From Pterobdella sp. o SKG-2022 (Eukaryota > Annelida > Clitellata > Hirudinida > Piscicolidae), in contig OZ038321.1 in assembly GCA_964035795.1 (NCBI GenBank), forward strand, positions 16,175,971 through 16,239,970: a stretch of 64,000 nucleotides of DNA, read 5' to 3'. The position numbers and the translations under genes are program-made. The notes below the pieces were generated by a model that was given only the letters and a program-made list of their open reading frames with translations, did no database searches and was not told where the DNA came from. Shown here piece after piece: positions 1-12,511 of this stretch; position 1 is the first letter of the stretch; the number at the start of each line of letters is the position of its first letter.

Positions 1-3000
1 CTTAATAAATCATTTTAAAAGCAATATTTAATTCAGTACGAAAAATATGTTCAATTGTTAGAAAAAAAAATTTGAGTAAATTTAAAAAACAAAACTTTGA
101 ATGATTCTACAGACCCATTTGTTTTAACTTCAAACTAATAAAATTAACTTTTAAAAAAGAAATCATCAATTTGATTAAATAAAGTAGGCGAATAAAAACT
201 AATTGAATGGGTACTAATGTTGAAATCCCTATTTTTTTGTGCTGAAGCTCGTTCAAAACAATTACAACTTGTTTTTGTAATGATTGTAAAATTATTGGGA
301 ATATTAATATTTGTCTATGGTATTAGTGTACAGAAGTTTTGGGTTTTTATAATTAGTTTTTAGTATTCAAATGAAAACTCTGGAGTTTATCATATTGAAC
401 GAAGCTTTTCGTAAGATAAACTTACATTATCAAGTGAAGTTACAAAGTTTTTAGTTTCAATGGATGTTTTAAATTAAGAATTGTTTTATAGTTATTAACA
501 GAATACAAACATTTTGCCACTATAAAATTGCCGATGTTTTTTTGACATTCTTTAAAATCTGGGCGCACAATTACATGTGTGCTGGCAAGAAGTTATAAAA
601 TGACTGTGTGCATGAAACAAGTTCAATAAAATTATTTTAATAAGTTTCACTCAAATCATGAAAATGATATTTTAGTTATGAAAACATTTCCAACTGGTTA
701 TATTCACGAATATTTTTAGTTGTTTTCAAGTCGTCTTTTTTATCGACAGCATGTTAAGATTGTACTCAAATTGTTTTCTGAAATAAATTCATTGTTTTCA
801 AGAAGTTTCTTTGATTTTGGGCCAAAAAGGTTGATGTTTAAGTCGTAAAAAATTATTTAATGTCATGTGATGTCTTTAAAAACCCCTTTTAACAGCGCGT
901 TCAATTATACCACTTAATATTTCCACAGTATCAAACATAATGTATCTTATGAAAAAAATCATTTGCAGATTTTAGTCGAAATAATCTAAGATTAAATAAA
1001 TTTCAAGTCAGCTTTTTTAGCATGAAAAATGTATTTAAAAAATAACTGTTTTGACGTTTCAATGTTAATGAATGCTTCACTACATCAAAAAGCTGATGTG
1101 AATAATGAATAAACCTCAAAGTAGAAACATAATTTTTGAGTTCAAATTTTCTAAAAAAATATTTTGTTTGAAATTTCAAAACTATCTTCAAAACTTGCGG
1201 GTATTGAGTGAAATTATGATTAATATTCTTTGTTTTGGTAGGAGGTATGTACGAAAGTTATCTCTAATTCTCTGGAGATGGCAAAATGACTGGGAGCTGG
1301 TGGCTCTGCTTGTAAAAACAATACATACATCATTATAACGACAATTACAAAAAATAATTAATACATTGTATAAATATTCCAATATTTACGCCATTTTCAA
1401 AATAATTAATAAAAATCTTTTTAAGTGTATTCAACATGATGATACTCTTGTGTAAATACTAAAAAGTTGATCCGTTTGGAAAGTCATGAGTTATGAAAGC
1501 ATTTACGATAATGCTTCATTTTTAAACTAAACACCGTTATATCATTAAAGGTTATTCATTGTATGGGAGATGTTTGAGATATAATTACTTTCATTCATCG
1601 TCTGCTCAACATACCACACCAGGTTTTGAGGTTGGATCACGTTTAATAACTATGAGGTGTGTGTCTGATTAAGGAGACTGGCATGATAAAACCCTTGAAA
1701 TAAAAAAATTAATAAACATTTAAAAAATTTTATCTGTTAAAAAATAATAATATCGCACCAGCAACAAAAACTTCGCCATTTATAATTAAAAATTATTCGA
1801 ATTTGTATAAACCTTTTAATTCTTGTTCATCTTACGAAAAGCTTTGTGGAATAAAATAAACTCCCAATAGTGTTTTCAATTGAATATTTCAATTCTTGAT
1901 ATTCAACCTAAAAATTAAAAAAACAAGCCCTTCCAAATTGTGGTATTCATATTAATCCACAGATCACAATGATAGACTCTCTCCATACATCATACACCCA
2001 CAAGTCATATTGAATCGTTTGAGAATTACTTTTCACCTTTCACGAAAAATGAAAGGAGGGAATTATAAAACAATTAAATGTCCATTATTCAAGAAATATT
2101 TCACAGAAATTATGTGTGCAATGGACTCTGTCTATATGAAACTATTGTACTGATCATATACCACCACGCTGTTATGACCGTTATCAGTGCGTTTCACAGA
2201 ACCCTTCTGAGCTCTAAAAGGCTTTTTAAGATTAACATTTTCTGATTAATTCAGTCTTTTTTTCTTATTTAGAGCATTCTTAATGATTAAATAAACAAAA
2301 ACGCAGAGAGGTTAAATGGATTTGTATATAAACATTATTTTTGTACTGATTGCTACCTACCGTATTAAACAGTGCAAAATATAATTCAAGGCAGAGATGA
2401 GCCAAAATATCTAACAGAAATACACACCTCAGTTGTTTGCTAATACATCTTACATAAATCATGAAGAATAAAGTCACCATCGGATCGCCACATAAATTGA
2501 TTTTATTGGATGAATATACAATTTGAAGAGAAGATAGAAAAGCAACGTAATAGTGAGAAATAAATACATATATAATGTAATTAATTTGTTGCATGAGTAA
2601 AATTGAAAATTTCTTTAATGCCATAATTAATCTTATTTTTAATAGAAATAAACTACACAAAATTTATTTGAACTATGATCGATTTTTTAAATGAAATACA
2701 GTGTAAAAATTGAAGTTTGTTTTAAAAATGGTACTATGGTAAACTAAAAATTCAAAAACAAACTTTTAAAAAATTAATTTTGATTCAAAACGTAAAATTT
2801 CAAGCAAATTCAAATAGGCTACTATTTTGACACTTATTTGTCATCTTCAATTGCACATTCATCCAATTAATTCAGCTTTGATCGAGAATAAAAATTTTTT
2901 TGTATGTTTTTGTTTTTTTATTGTTAAAAATAAATTATTGAGTAGTTACTATTTTATTTATTGGAAATTTTATTATAGCGGACAAGATAAAGTCTATGAA

Positions 3001-4480
3001 GTTAATTTGAGTCTTTGATTAGTGACGAATATATGCGACTTAAAGAAAGAGTTTCATAAGAAAAGAGCAAACTTTGAGGAAAGACTGTTAATTTTTCAAA
3101 ATTTTTAATTAATTCAATAACCAAACAGCTTATAGTGAAAGTCATAAACTAAATATCTCGTTTCTTACGCGTCTTTGCTTTTTTTATATTAATATTAATG
3201 ATTTCGTTAACTCATTTTTTGAACATATACACATACAAAACCAATCTTCAAAAACTTAAAATTTTTTGAAAATATAGGTGTTTTAAATGTATAGGTGAAA
3301 TTTGTTAAAAAAACTTAATGTATTTTTGCAAGTATTATTAAAATTCAAGTGAAAAGTCAAGCGCTTAATTACCAATGCGCTAAAAGCTATAATTGTTGAA
3401 AAGTTTAGCCTTATCATGAAACTTCAACATCACGACTTTAAAGATAAAAATTAACCTGCTCATACCATTATTTGTTTTTCCAAGTGAAGTTTTTATTGAG
3501 AAAGCATTTTTCAAAAAAATAAAGTGATAAAAAGTTTGAAATAAAAAAATGTTAATTTCAATTTTTTTAATTGTTGGAAAACTTTTTTTTGAAATTTAAC
3601 GATAAATTTTAAAAACTTTTCGTTGAAATTTTTGCCTGTCTGAAAAACACATCATTGTAAAATATGTCCAAAAATGGAATCATCTTTATTTTAATAAAAT
3701 TGTTTTAAATACCATAATTGCACAAATAATGAAGAAAAAAAAGAAAATATTTCTAAAGATACATTTTTAATTCTTTTTCCTCCAAGTTGTTTGGTAAGCA
3801 ATCAAATCGAATGCCTTTTTACACTCATCTCCAGTCAAGAGATCAATCCAATATAACCAAAAAAGAAAAAACCACAAACATTTTTTAAAAATTTTTTATT
3901 ATTCGTGCTCATCAAAACTATATAATAATTATAATAACGTCACATTATATAGCGCCAAAGAAATCAACTGAGGCGCGTAAATATTACTAAGTATTAATTT
4001 TTCAAATGTTTTGCTTAAAAATAAACGGTTGTGCAAACACTTTGAAAAACAAGCTGAAGCATTTTTTTGAAAAAATAAATTCACAAAAAAGTTTTTATAA
4101 AAAATGTTATATAATATTTCACATAACTACCAGACTTTTCTATACGACCTGCTATGGCTATCAATATACAAATCTTTTTACTAAAAATAAATTATTGTTG
4201 ATAAATACACAAAAACTCGAATTAAAATCTAGTATTTAAGAAAAAGCAATAAATCATTTTTTGTGTAATGAATTTTTACATGTAGTTTTAAAACAATCTC
4301 TCAATATATAAATTCTGGTGTTTTGAGCTGAAAAGATTTTTATAAGTGTATATTATGAAAATAAATAAACAAGAATTTTCTTTGAACTCAAACATAAAGA
4401 ATGTGGGTGGCTGAAAAATTATTCATTTTTTGTGCTTATATAATTAGTTGTGTAGTAGCCGTTCATATAGATGCATTACC
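1..4480. other. Intergenic, no gene seen
   Basis: AT-rich DNA upstream of the neuropeptide gene. It holds partial copies of the element with core gaagcttttcgtaag (about 390-440 and 1825-1845) and a short LINE-tail-like sequence near 3905-3965. A 126-codon minus-strand open frame (2280-2660) is rich in Ile/Leu/Phe/Tyr with no splice or domain support, and frames that long are expected by chance here. Confidence 0.5.
3905..3965 (-). repeat. Probable 3' tail of a CR1/L2-like LINE or a SINE using it
   Basis: An ATAAT-rich tract is followed by the string ttatatagcgcc, whose reverse complement GGCGCTATATAA resembles the end of the LINE fragment in this window (gtgcgatatataaat near 38006) and the copy near 16700. 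This suggests a truncated 3' end inserted on the minus strand. Confidence 0.35.
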
Positions 4481-4486
4481 CAGAAG

Positions 4487-4494
4487 TATATAAG
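4487..4494 (+). promoter_or_regulatory. TATA-like box of the neuropeptide gene
   Basis: TATATAAG lies 108 nt upstream of the ATG, which would put a start site near 4515-4525 and give a short 5' leader. In DNA this AT-rich a TATA match is weak evidence; its position is what makes it plausible. Confidence 0.35.
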
Positions 4495-4601
4495 ACGTTT
4501 CCACGTTGGTCTTAGATGCTTTAGTCGTAAAACCCAAAAAAGGTTTGGTTTCAATTCTTTAATGATCTTTTGTGAATTGTTGAATAAATTTCAGATTCAA
4601 A

Positions 4602-4679
4602 ATGATCAACCAAGTGGTAATTCTGACTTTTCTTTGCTTCTTCGTCTTTTCAGCGCAGCCTTTTTCTGATGATGGCTGG
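4602..4679 (+). CDS. Exon 1 of neuropeptide precursor (signal peptide)
   Basis: 26 codons from ATG to TGG, too short to stand out as an open frame. The start is the only ATG in a frame that gives a hydrophobic N-terminus (VVILTFLCFFVF) with a small-residue cleavage context (FSA, then QPF). The exon ends at a gtaact donor in phase 0. Confidence 0.75.
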
Positions 4680-7600
4680 GTAACTGATAACTTTTTCTCA
4701 AATTCAATAATATAAATTTGAATGAAGTTGTTAATTTTTATTAAAATATTAGAAACCATTAGGTATTAATAATAGTAATATATAGGGATTAATAATAGTA
4801 ATATTTTTCAAAGCTCATTTGACACAAGAGTAGTTTTATATATTTTATTTCTTTGTAATATTAATCGATTGTGATCTATTCAAAATAAAATTGAAAATAA
4901 TTTAAAAAAAAACCGTAGAATAGTTAAACAAAATCATATTCAGAGTTTTAGAAATATTTTTATACCATACTTCAATTCAAACATAGAAGCCCAATCTTTT
5001 CATAGATACATTCCTTAAAGTTAAATCTATTTTCATTAATTTTAAATTGAATCTGGAACAACAAATATAATGCATTATTAATTTTGATACACTATTTTTT
5101 TCAAAATAGAATATCTGAAATAATTATCAATATTTTTGCTCATCTGTATATATTAAACTAAAAACCTCATTTTTAATTTTTTCTGAATATCATCCGAGTA
5201 TTACTCAAACTTTCCGTTGTTATAAATATCATTGCTCAGCTCTAATTGAAATTATCCAAAAAGGTTGTTCATATACCTTTAGCTTGAAACTGTTATTTTT
5301 ATGAACCCAGAGAAAAATTGATATTAGCATAGAGCTTAACCGTGTCGTTCAAAACTTTCTCATCTAATTAAGCTCTTGGTAATGCAGTGTAGAACAAGCA
5401 CTAACTGTTGGAACCAACCTCGTAGCTTAAGATAATCAGTCTAACATCTGAACTTAAGGTTGATGCTTTTTCTTTGCATAAAATTCTATAAAATGGCTAT
5501 AAAAATCACCCAAAATATCTACTCGAGATGAATTTAAGGTTGCAATGTCTTAAAGCACTGAATAAAAGCTAAAACTCATTCTCATGAAAAAATTGTTCAG
5601 GGTGATAAAAGAACTAGAATTTTTATGAAGTGGAAACTAGCTCACTATCGTCATTCAAATCAACTTCTGAATTTTATTTTATCATGGACAAAAATTTGTT
5701 TTGTCTTAAAGCAAAATGTATCAATGAAATGCCAAACCAGTTTTTGCGTTTTTTCAACTTAAATGAAGATATAACATTCAAAAAGATTTTTAAAATCTCA
5801 AAATTCATGCTTTAAAACTGTTTTTTTCCAAACACTTCTATTACTTTGTCTCTTATTGTTTCGATTTCATTAATTGTTTTGGTATTTTTTGACTTCTACA
5901 CCTAAATTTTATTTATAATTTACTTTGTCAAATTTCAAGTCAATTTTATTCCTTTTTAATGAAAAAATTATTTACTAACTTGCAAAAATAATGTTTTCAT
6001 TTTCAAGTCTCATAAATTAGTGAATGACGGAAACAATAAATAACTTGATGTAACTTTTCAGACATCATATGTATGTTTTGTATAGTAATTAAACTTTAAA
6101 AACATCAATTAAGGATTCATACATTTATTTAAAAGGAAAGCTATAATTTTCGATAAATATAGCTTTATCATAAAAAATTAGCATGTTTTATGATAAGGCT
6201 ATATTTATCGAAAATTATAGCTTAACTTAATGTAATAAAGCCAATTATTAAGCTCTATTTTACACAGCGTTCAACAGCGCTTTGCAACAAACCGAGAAAA
6301 GAGAAGTTTTGAGAGATTTACGAAGAGTAGTATGAGGGAAAAAATTTGAGTAAAGTAACATTATATTTTTTATTTTTTTATCACATTTGATAACAGCTAT
6401 TTTCATATTTTATCGTGAGAAGGATAATTATTAATACAAAAAATTGGTATCCAAGCTTTAGAATGGCAATCAAAATATCTAAAAAATCAATTATTTTTGT
6501 TTCAATTTGAAAAAACTGCTGTAGTTTAATAAATATGTACTGAAAGCAAAATAACTGATTCTTCAATTAATAATTAATGATTGAGATGCGATAGGTTCCA
6601 AACTGAACAGTGAAGATTATACTCAAAATAAAACTGAAATAATTGTCATGTATCAGTCAAAATAATTGCATTCTTTCCACTTCGTGAATACAAACTTTAG
6701 AATTTTGTACCAAAACTTTTCTTCTATATCTTTCGATAATATAAACTATTTGAAAATAGATGTCGTTGCGCAAACTAATTAGTTACAAATTTTAAAATGT
6801 TGTTTGTTAAAATTTTAAAATTTCAAACAAATTTCTGCTTATTTTTTTGTTTGAACAATAGTATGAAATAGTTTTTTAACACAGCTATTTATCAACTTTT
6901 CGCATTCAATTAAAAAGACATAATTTTAACATCTATTTTTGTGAAATCGCTTAAAAATTATTGTTTTGATCATGAATGAAGAGAATTTTTTGCAATTATA
7001 AAACCTAGAAAAACTTTCTAATCCATAGCGACGTCATTGCTCCACGTATCTATCTTCTTATTTAAGGTTTTCATAATGCCACAAAATAAAATTCAGCACA
7101 AACGTCGAAAAATAAATTAATTTCAAGAGTTAATTTTTATATAACATTTTCTCAATAGTTTTAAAGATTAAAGCTGTGATAAAACTAGCTTAACTTGAAA
7201 TTTGCGAATAATTTCATCTATACATTATTGAAAAAAATTTGAATTGTGAAGACTTTTTTTCACGTCAATTTATGGAAAAACTTCAGTAAATTTATTGAAC
7301 AAAAAATCAGCTATAATTTTCGACAAGTTTAGCTATACCATGAAACTTTAGCTAAACTTATCGTAAATTATAGCTGTTTTTTTCGCTCAATATATTTACT
7401 AAAGTCTTTCTGTAAATCGACGTAAAAAACGTATTGAATATCATTTATAAGTAAATTAAGATATCTCTAAAAAGTTGAATTGTAGGAAAACTTTAAAAAA
7501 GTATTCGAAAACTGGTTCTAAGCCACTGAGACAACCCATCAACTTCTTGAGAACTAATGTCTTATAAATTTAGCACCTTGTTCTAATTTCTTTGTTATAA

Positions 7601-8442
7601 ATATATTCTCCAACAACAATGAAAAGCACTGTACAAAAACCACTTCATTTTTTATGCCGCCACATTTAAATCTTAAAACCCAACTTACGTGTTTTTTTTC
7701 AATATATTTCCCAACAAAGTTCAAAATTGAAATTCTTAAATTACATTTATGAAAAATTCAAAACTATCAATAAGTTTAGCCTTATCATAGAGCGTTGGCA
7801 AATGCTTTTGTCAATGCTCCATGGTTTTTTTGTAAGTATTCCAGCTAGATTAATAATTATTTTTTCAAAATGAGATAGAAAAACTTCAACTTTCTAGAAT
7901 ATAATAAATGTGAGTAGGTATAAATTTGAATTCTTTAAAAGTTTTCAGCTCGTGTTTTTATAACTTGCGAAATTTCTGAATAATTTCATATTGAAGAGAA
8001 AGATATAAATTTTTCATCAAGTTTCCATCTACTTATAGATTCAAACATTGTTTTTTCACTAAAAACTTAGAAATATTGCTTTTCTTTGGTCTTATTTAAT
8101 AAAGCCTGACTAAACATTTTCAATAACATTGTAGCATGCGTTTTCTTCGAAACACCCCTTTTATTATATTTACAAATGTTATCCAAATTTCAAAATGCTC
8201 TATAAAACTAAAATTACTCAATTTGATAGGATGTGGAAAACCAAGGCTTATCGTTAAAAGAAAAAGTAGATTTAACAGCAGCCAGATTGAATAACTTTGT
8301 GGAGTTGGTCACAAAACTCTATCTCAGAGTGGAAAACTTGGAAAACAAATCTAATGGAGTTGATTTCATAGATAAAAAGAGCGAGGTATCAAAAAGACGT
8401 ATGGTTAGAAAGTGTTTTTTCCACGCTGTGAACTGCTGGTAA
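4602..8442 (+). CDS. Allatostatin-C/somatostatin-like neuropeptide precursor, two coding exons
   Basis: Exons 4602-4679 and 8230-8442 join in phase 0 (donor TGG|gtaact, acceptor gatag|GAT) to give 96 residues. Residues 1-18 (MINQVVILTFLCFFVFSA) form a classic signal peptide with cleavage likely before QPFSDD. The middle is a charged, probably helical spacer. The end reads KRR-MVRKCFFHAVNCW-stop: a convertase site, then a 13-residue peptide with one C-x6-C ring and a terminal aromatic residue. That is the architecture of arthropod allatostatin C (ring CYFNPISC) and its paralogue AST-CC (ring CAFNAVSC). The ring here, CFFHAVNC, keeps the Phe at ring position 3 and the Ala-Val. No Gly follows, so the C-terminus should be free. 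Known members are secreted peptides acting on somatostatin/AstC-type GPCRs. A TATA-like box lies upstream and AATAAA 73 nt after the stop. Family call is confident; orthology to a specific paralogue is not. Confidence 0.82.
6138..6223. mobile_element. MITE-like inverted repeat, family B (near-perfect)
   Basis: Two 38-nt arms, 6138-6175 and 6186-6223, are reverse complements with one mismatch and a 10-nt loop. The arm begins aagctataattttcgataa. It lies in the intron of the neuropeptide gene. The same arm sequence recurs elsewhere in the window. Confidence 0.65.
7262..7423. mobile_element. MITE-like inverted repeat, family B (long arms)
   Basis: Imperfect arms of roughly 75 nt begin acgtcaatttatgg on the left and end aaatcgacgt on the right. 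The inner part, agctataattttcgacaag at 7309, matches the 6138-6223 element, so this looks like a fuller copy of the same family. It lies in the same intron. Single arms of related sequence occur near 3389, 7768, 32168 and 34595. Confidence 0.6.
8230..8442 (+). CDS. Exon 2 of neuropeptide precursor (spacer and mature peptide)
   Basis: The acceptor gatag precedes GAT. The exon encodes a spacer with regular hydrophobic spacing (LNNFVELVTKLYLRVENLE), then KSEVSKRR, then the peptide. The mature peptide is encoded at 8401-8439 and is followed directly by TAA. A second basic pair (RK) inside the peptide could trim it to the bare ring plus Trp. Confidence 0.82.
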   Translation, partial: DVENQGLSLKEKVDLTAARLNNFVELVTKLYLRVENLENKSNGVDFIDKKSEVSKRRMVRKCFFHAVNCW

Positions 8443-8514
8443 TCAATGCAATTTGATGCTCTCAAATTACTTTAGTCAAGAATAATAGGATTTGGTTTCG
8501 TGTGTTATTTTGAC

Positions 8515-8520
8515 AATAAA
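8515..8520 (+). terminator. Poly(A) signal of the neuropeptide gene
   Basis: AATAAA 73 nt after the stop codon, followed by another near-copy. The position fits a short 3' UTR. Confidence 0.45.
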
Positions 8521-11500
8521 AATAAAAACACCTTCGAAATAAAATTTGATAAATTACAAAAAATTTCCAAAAGTATTATAAAAAACTTGACTAAAATGGC
8601 AGATACGTTTCTGCGATTTTCAATGTCAAAAGTTTAAAATAAAAAATTTTAAATTCTTATATTCTTTCTAAAACATAAATTTTCTTTTTTGAAAACATTC
8701 ATTAAACACTTTTGTGTTATATTTTAACTGAGTAATAATGCTAAAAGCATCAGATCTGAACGTGGTATTAAGCTTAAAACCGAGATAACAGATTATAGGA
8801 CAGTTTTTGTCACATGGCTTCTTCATGGATAGAGAGGTTTTCAAACAGAAAAATGCTTCACAGGGTGGGCTTTCTTGGTATATAAGCCTTCATCATGAAA
8901 GTGCAACTGAGGTTGACAAAGCATGCCAAATAGATAAAAGCTCCATAGCTTATGAAGATTTATTTTCTCGAAACTTCTGAAACGAAGAAGATTGGCGGGC
9001 GAAGAAATCGTTATTAGAACAGTAAGGTCATACGAAAAGCTTCGTGTTTTTGTTTTAATAAATACTTTGTGTTTGTTGACCTTACTATTTGATTCAGGCT
9101 ATTATATTTCTTATAAAAACTGACTATAAAGATCTAACCATATACAACATCCCTTCACGAAAGAAGAAAGGAAACATACCAAAATATGAATAACAAGCGA
9201 TGAATTGTTACATTGAAAACTAGCAAGCCTATATCCATTACACAGTGTCTCCTTAGATAACTTGATAGTAAAAATTCGAAAACATAACGCAAGGGACTTT
9301 ACAATTTGCACTATTGTAAAGTCGGCGTGAGTGGAGCTAGAGATGGGTGTGCCCATCTATTTGTTCATATTTGTGCTCGCTAAGCACCAATTGATGATTC
9401 TTAATCTCTATTTTGTGCTGTAAGTCCCAGATATCTGTATCATAAATTTTGAAAAAAATTTCACGTTTGAAACATTAACTTCGGAAAATGGCATTTGTAA
9501 ACTTATATTGAAACTAAAACAAAGTATCAAGAACTGCGGTAACAAAATAAACTTTCAAAAATCTGAATTTTCTTTGAGCTAAGAAAACTTTCAATTGATT
9601 ACGAAACATTATTCAGTTAATATACTACAAAAGGCGTTAATGCCGGTATTGAACTCCGTAAAGCTATTTAGAGGTTTGAATTGAAGCCGACAATCCATCT
9701 TTAAAATACCATTTGAGATGTTTTATAGGGTCTGATGTTATTTTAAACTTATCCAATTAACATCTACTTAAATATATTTGTTCTAATTAAAACTTTCTAA
9801 GACTAATCAAATAAAAAGAACAGTTATAGAGGTACCGATTCGGAATTTCTAGAGGAATAGTTTTGAATATATTCAAATATTTTATCAATAAAGCACGTTT
9901 GAAAACCCTTAAAAGTTCAAAATTCACTGATATATTCAATAAGTTATTAAATAAAAAGATTATACTTTGGTTGCCAATCTATTAGTTTTGGAAATTTTAG
10001 TTTTAACTTTAATTTTTTCTTTCAAGACAACTATTGCTGGTGTTTTGTTGCATAATGTGTTATAAAAATTTGAAGGAAAAATAATCAAATAAAAAAATTA
10101 TATCAGAAAATTTTTAATATATTTATTTATTAAAGTTTTTCTCACTATTTATTTCAATTGAGGTGAAATAAAGATTTTAAAATAATTTATGCTCCCTAGA
10201 TGGCTCCAGAGTTCATTAAAAACTTCACATTTTTATTGATCATAAAACCTGTTATAATAATTAAAAGCGAAAAACTCATTGGAAATGATGATGTTTAGGG
10301 CGTGGTCATTAAAGTCGACTGCAGTTGAATAGTGTTCAAATCCGTTTAATAATCATTTATTTTGATAACCAATTTATTTCAACTATGCTTCACAAATGAT
10401 CACCAACTGCGATTTTCAAAAATAAAAACTTTTATCGATTTTTTTTTTTAAATGAAAATTAATTATATTAAATTTGGAACTCACGGATGTTGTTTAAAAA
10501 GACATAAGATGTTTTCGAAAACATAGTTCAATTAGTTTCTAGCATAAATATGCCATTAAGTTGACTTATGCTCTATGCTTTGTTTTGATATAATTTCCAT
10601 AGTTTTGCATATTTCAAAAAGCAAAAGGCTCAGAATGGATTAAAACGGAACATTAAATAAAAGCTATGGCAATTAAAGCACTTCCAAAAGAATTAATATG
10701 ATAAGACCATATAACTTGAAAAAATTAATTGATTGGGTTTTCAAGATGAAGTCAAAATTGAACAAAAATAGATATTGGAAATGATATCTATGTTTTTTTT
10801 TAAAAAATGAAACATTTTGTTTTGTAAATTTTCATAAACCAGTTTTTCAAGCTTTTACTTCATAAAAAAAATGAGTAAAAAAAAATGGTAATATTAGTGA
10901 AAATCTTATTGCCGTTTCCATGCCTCAGCCATTCTGTCCAGTTCTTTTGTTTCGAAAAATGTTTCAGAGACCTAGTTTGTAAAAACATAGTTTATGTCTG
11001 CTAAGGTATGTTTATCGATGTGAGCTAGGAGCCGTATTATGGGTGGTTGGTGATAATAAATACATTCTTGGGGCACTGTAATGATCATATGAGCATTATT
11101 ATATGATTTATAACTTGGTATAGATTCTATCTTGCATTTCAAGCTTCTTTTTTTTTTGACCCATTTACTGAATTTCAGTGAATACAATTAATATGTGCAC
11201 ATACTGATATTTTTTCTATTTCAACTGTAGCTTTTTAATATTTAAATTCAATCTTCCCATAATTATTTCATCAATAAAATAGAACAATCACACGATATTA
11301 ACTTATGTTTCATGATAAGGTTTAACTATAGGTTTTTTGATCAAATTTATTTAAAAAAATTTTTCATTTTGAAGTCAAATAAGGAAGCTTCCAACAAAGA
11401 CATACGCTGTCTCTAAAAACCTGTATTTTATTTCACATTTAAATGTTATTGAGCATATGGTTATTTTGATTATTTAGTTTTTATTATACCACTTTTTACA

Positions 11501-12511
11501 CTATTTTGATAATTTTTTGAATAATTTTCAAATTTTGTCTTGTTCTCATTCTTGTTCTGTGCATAATTCATTGATTTCTACCCTATATTAAAACTAACAA
11601 CCTCTGAGCATGTGGTTCGAGGTATAACACAAAACTTGGTCACTTTTTCTTGTTTTTTTTTAACCAATTAAAAAAATATATTTTTGGGAACTACATTATG
11701 AGTATAATATTTTTATAATTAAAATTTTAATATTTCTTTTTTAGACTTTGAGCATAAAGATATATGCCAACTACTTTGGATGATAAATATCAATTTTAAA
11801 TGGTAATTTCAAATATTTCAAATGACGAAGCACATTTTTCACATAAAAAGTTTCCTTTTATTATATGTTTATTCCTATATAGATTTCTTCAATCAAACAA
11901 AATTACTTTAAACTACTCAGTTTATTCTTGAATACAATTGGATCCTTTTAAAACTTCAAAGATTGAGATTCAGACATACTTTGATTTTTACCATCAAAAA
12001 CGTATGAAATAATAAATCTTTCAGCACATTTTTTGAGTTTTTATCATATTTAATTCAGTTTATGGCTGTAATTTTCAATCGACTCCAGTATTATTTAAGT
12101 TAGCATTATACTCTTTCTTAATGGGAGTTTTAAACTTATAAACATGATACTAAAACATATAATTATAGAAATAATATCTTTAAAATATTTTTGGAATTTT
12201 TTAGATTGGAAATCTTGAAACTGAAGATGGTTCATATATATACATAAACACGACTATATGTACCACTGTGCTTCTTAGAGCGCATGTGAATATGAAACTT
12301 TAGAATCAATGTTGGAAATGTTCCATAATTTTAAAACTTGCACAAATTTTTCATGAAAAATGTTGTTAGTATATCTTAAAGTTTGAACTTTTGTGTTTCT
12401 TAATTAGCTGAATAATTTACTATCGAAAATATTTCTTTGGAAGTCAAAAACAAACCGTTGAATTGAAATAGTTGGAAGTATTAAAACTTAGTTTTTGTTT
12501 TGGAAGGTAAA
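8521..12511. other. Intergenic, no intact gene
   Basis: It contains a short inverted-repeat element (9025-9089) and a pair of hairpins (9296-9355). A minus-strand frame near 10972-11187 continues past its stop with a further readable stretch, perhaps a decayed coding fragment, but I cannot assign a family. Confidence 0.45.
9025..9089. mobile_element. Short inverted-repeat element carrying the gaagctttt core
   Basis: Begins gtaaggtca and ends tgaccttac, enclosing the reversed core cgaaaagcttcgtg. Its right end (aataaatactttgtgtttg) is the reverse complement of the sequence starting near 35353, so the two look like opposite ends of one family. Confidence 0.5.

Larger units (their letters stand above)
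4680..8229 (+). other. Intron of the neuropeptide gene
   Basis: A 3.55-kb AT-rich intron between signal-peptide and peptide exons. Apart from the two inverted-repeat elements I see no further exon or gene. Confidence 0.6.

Noticed and set aside
1241..1338. Trp-rich stretch (LILWRWQNDWELVALL) considered as an exon
   Set aside because: Acceptor and donor are only loosely matched and no neighbour joins it in phase.
2140..2217. Short Cys-containing frame (PPRCYDRYQCVSQNP) considered as a second cyclic peptide
   Set aside because: Spacing is C-x5-C, no basic cleavage site or acceptor precedes it, and the frame is only about 25 codons between stops.
2280..2660. 126-codon minus-strand frame with many hydrophobic residues, receptor-like at first sight
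   Set aside because: Composition is what AT-rich noise gives (I, L, F, Y, K, N); no splice sites or motifs, and a frame of this length is expected roughly by chance in 64 kb.
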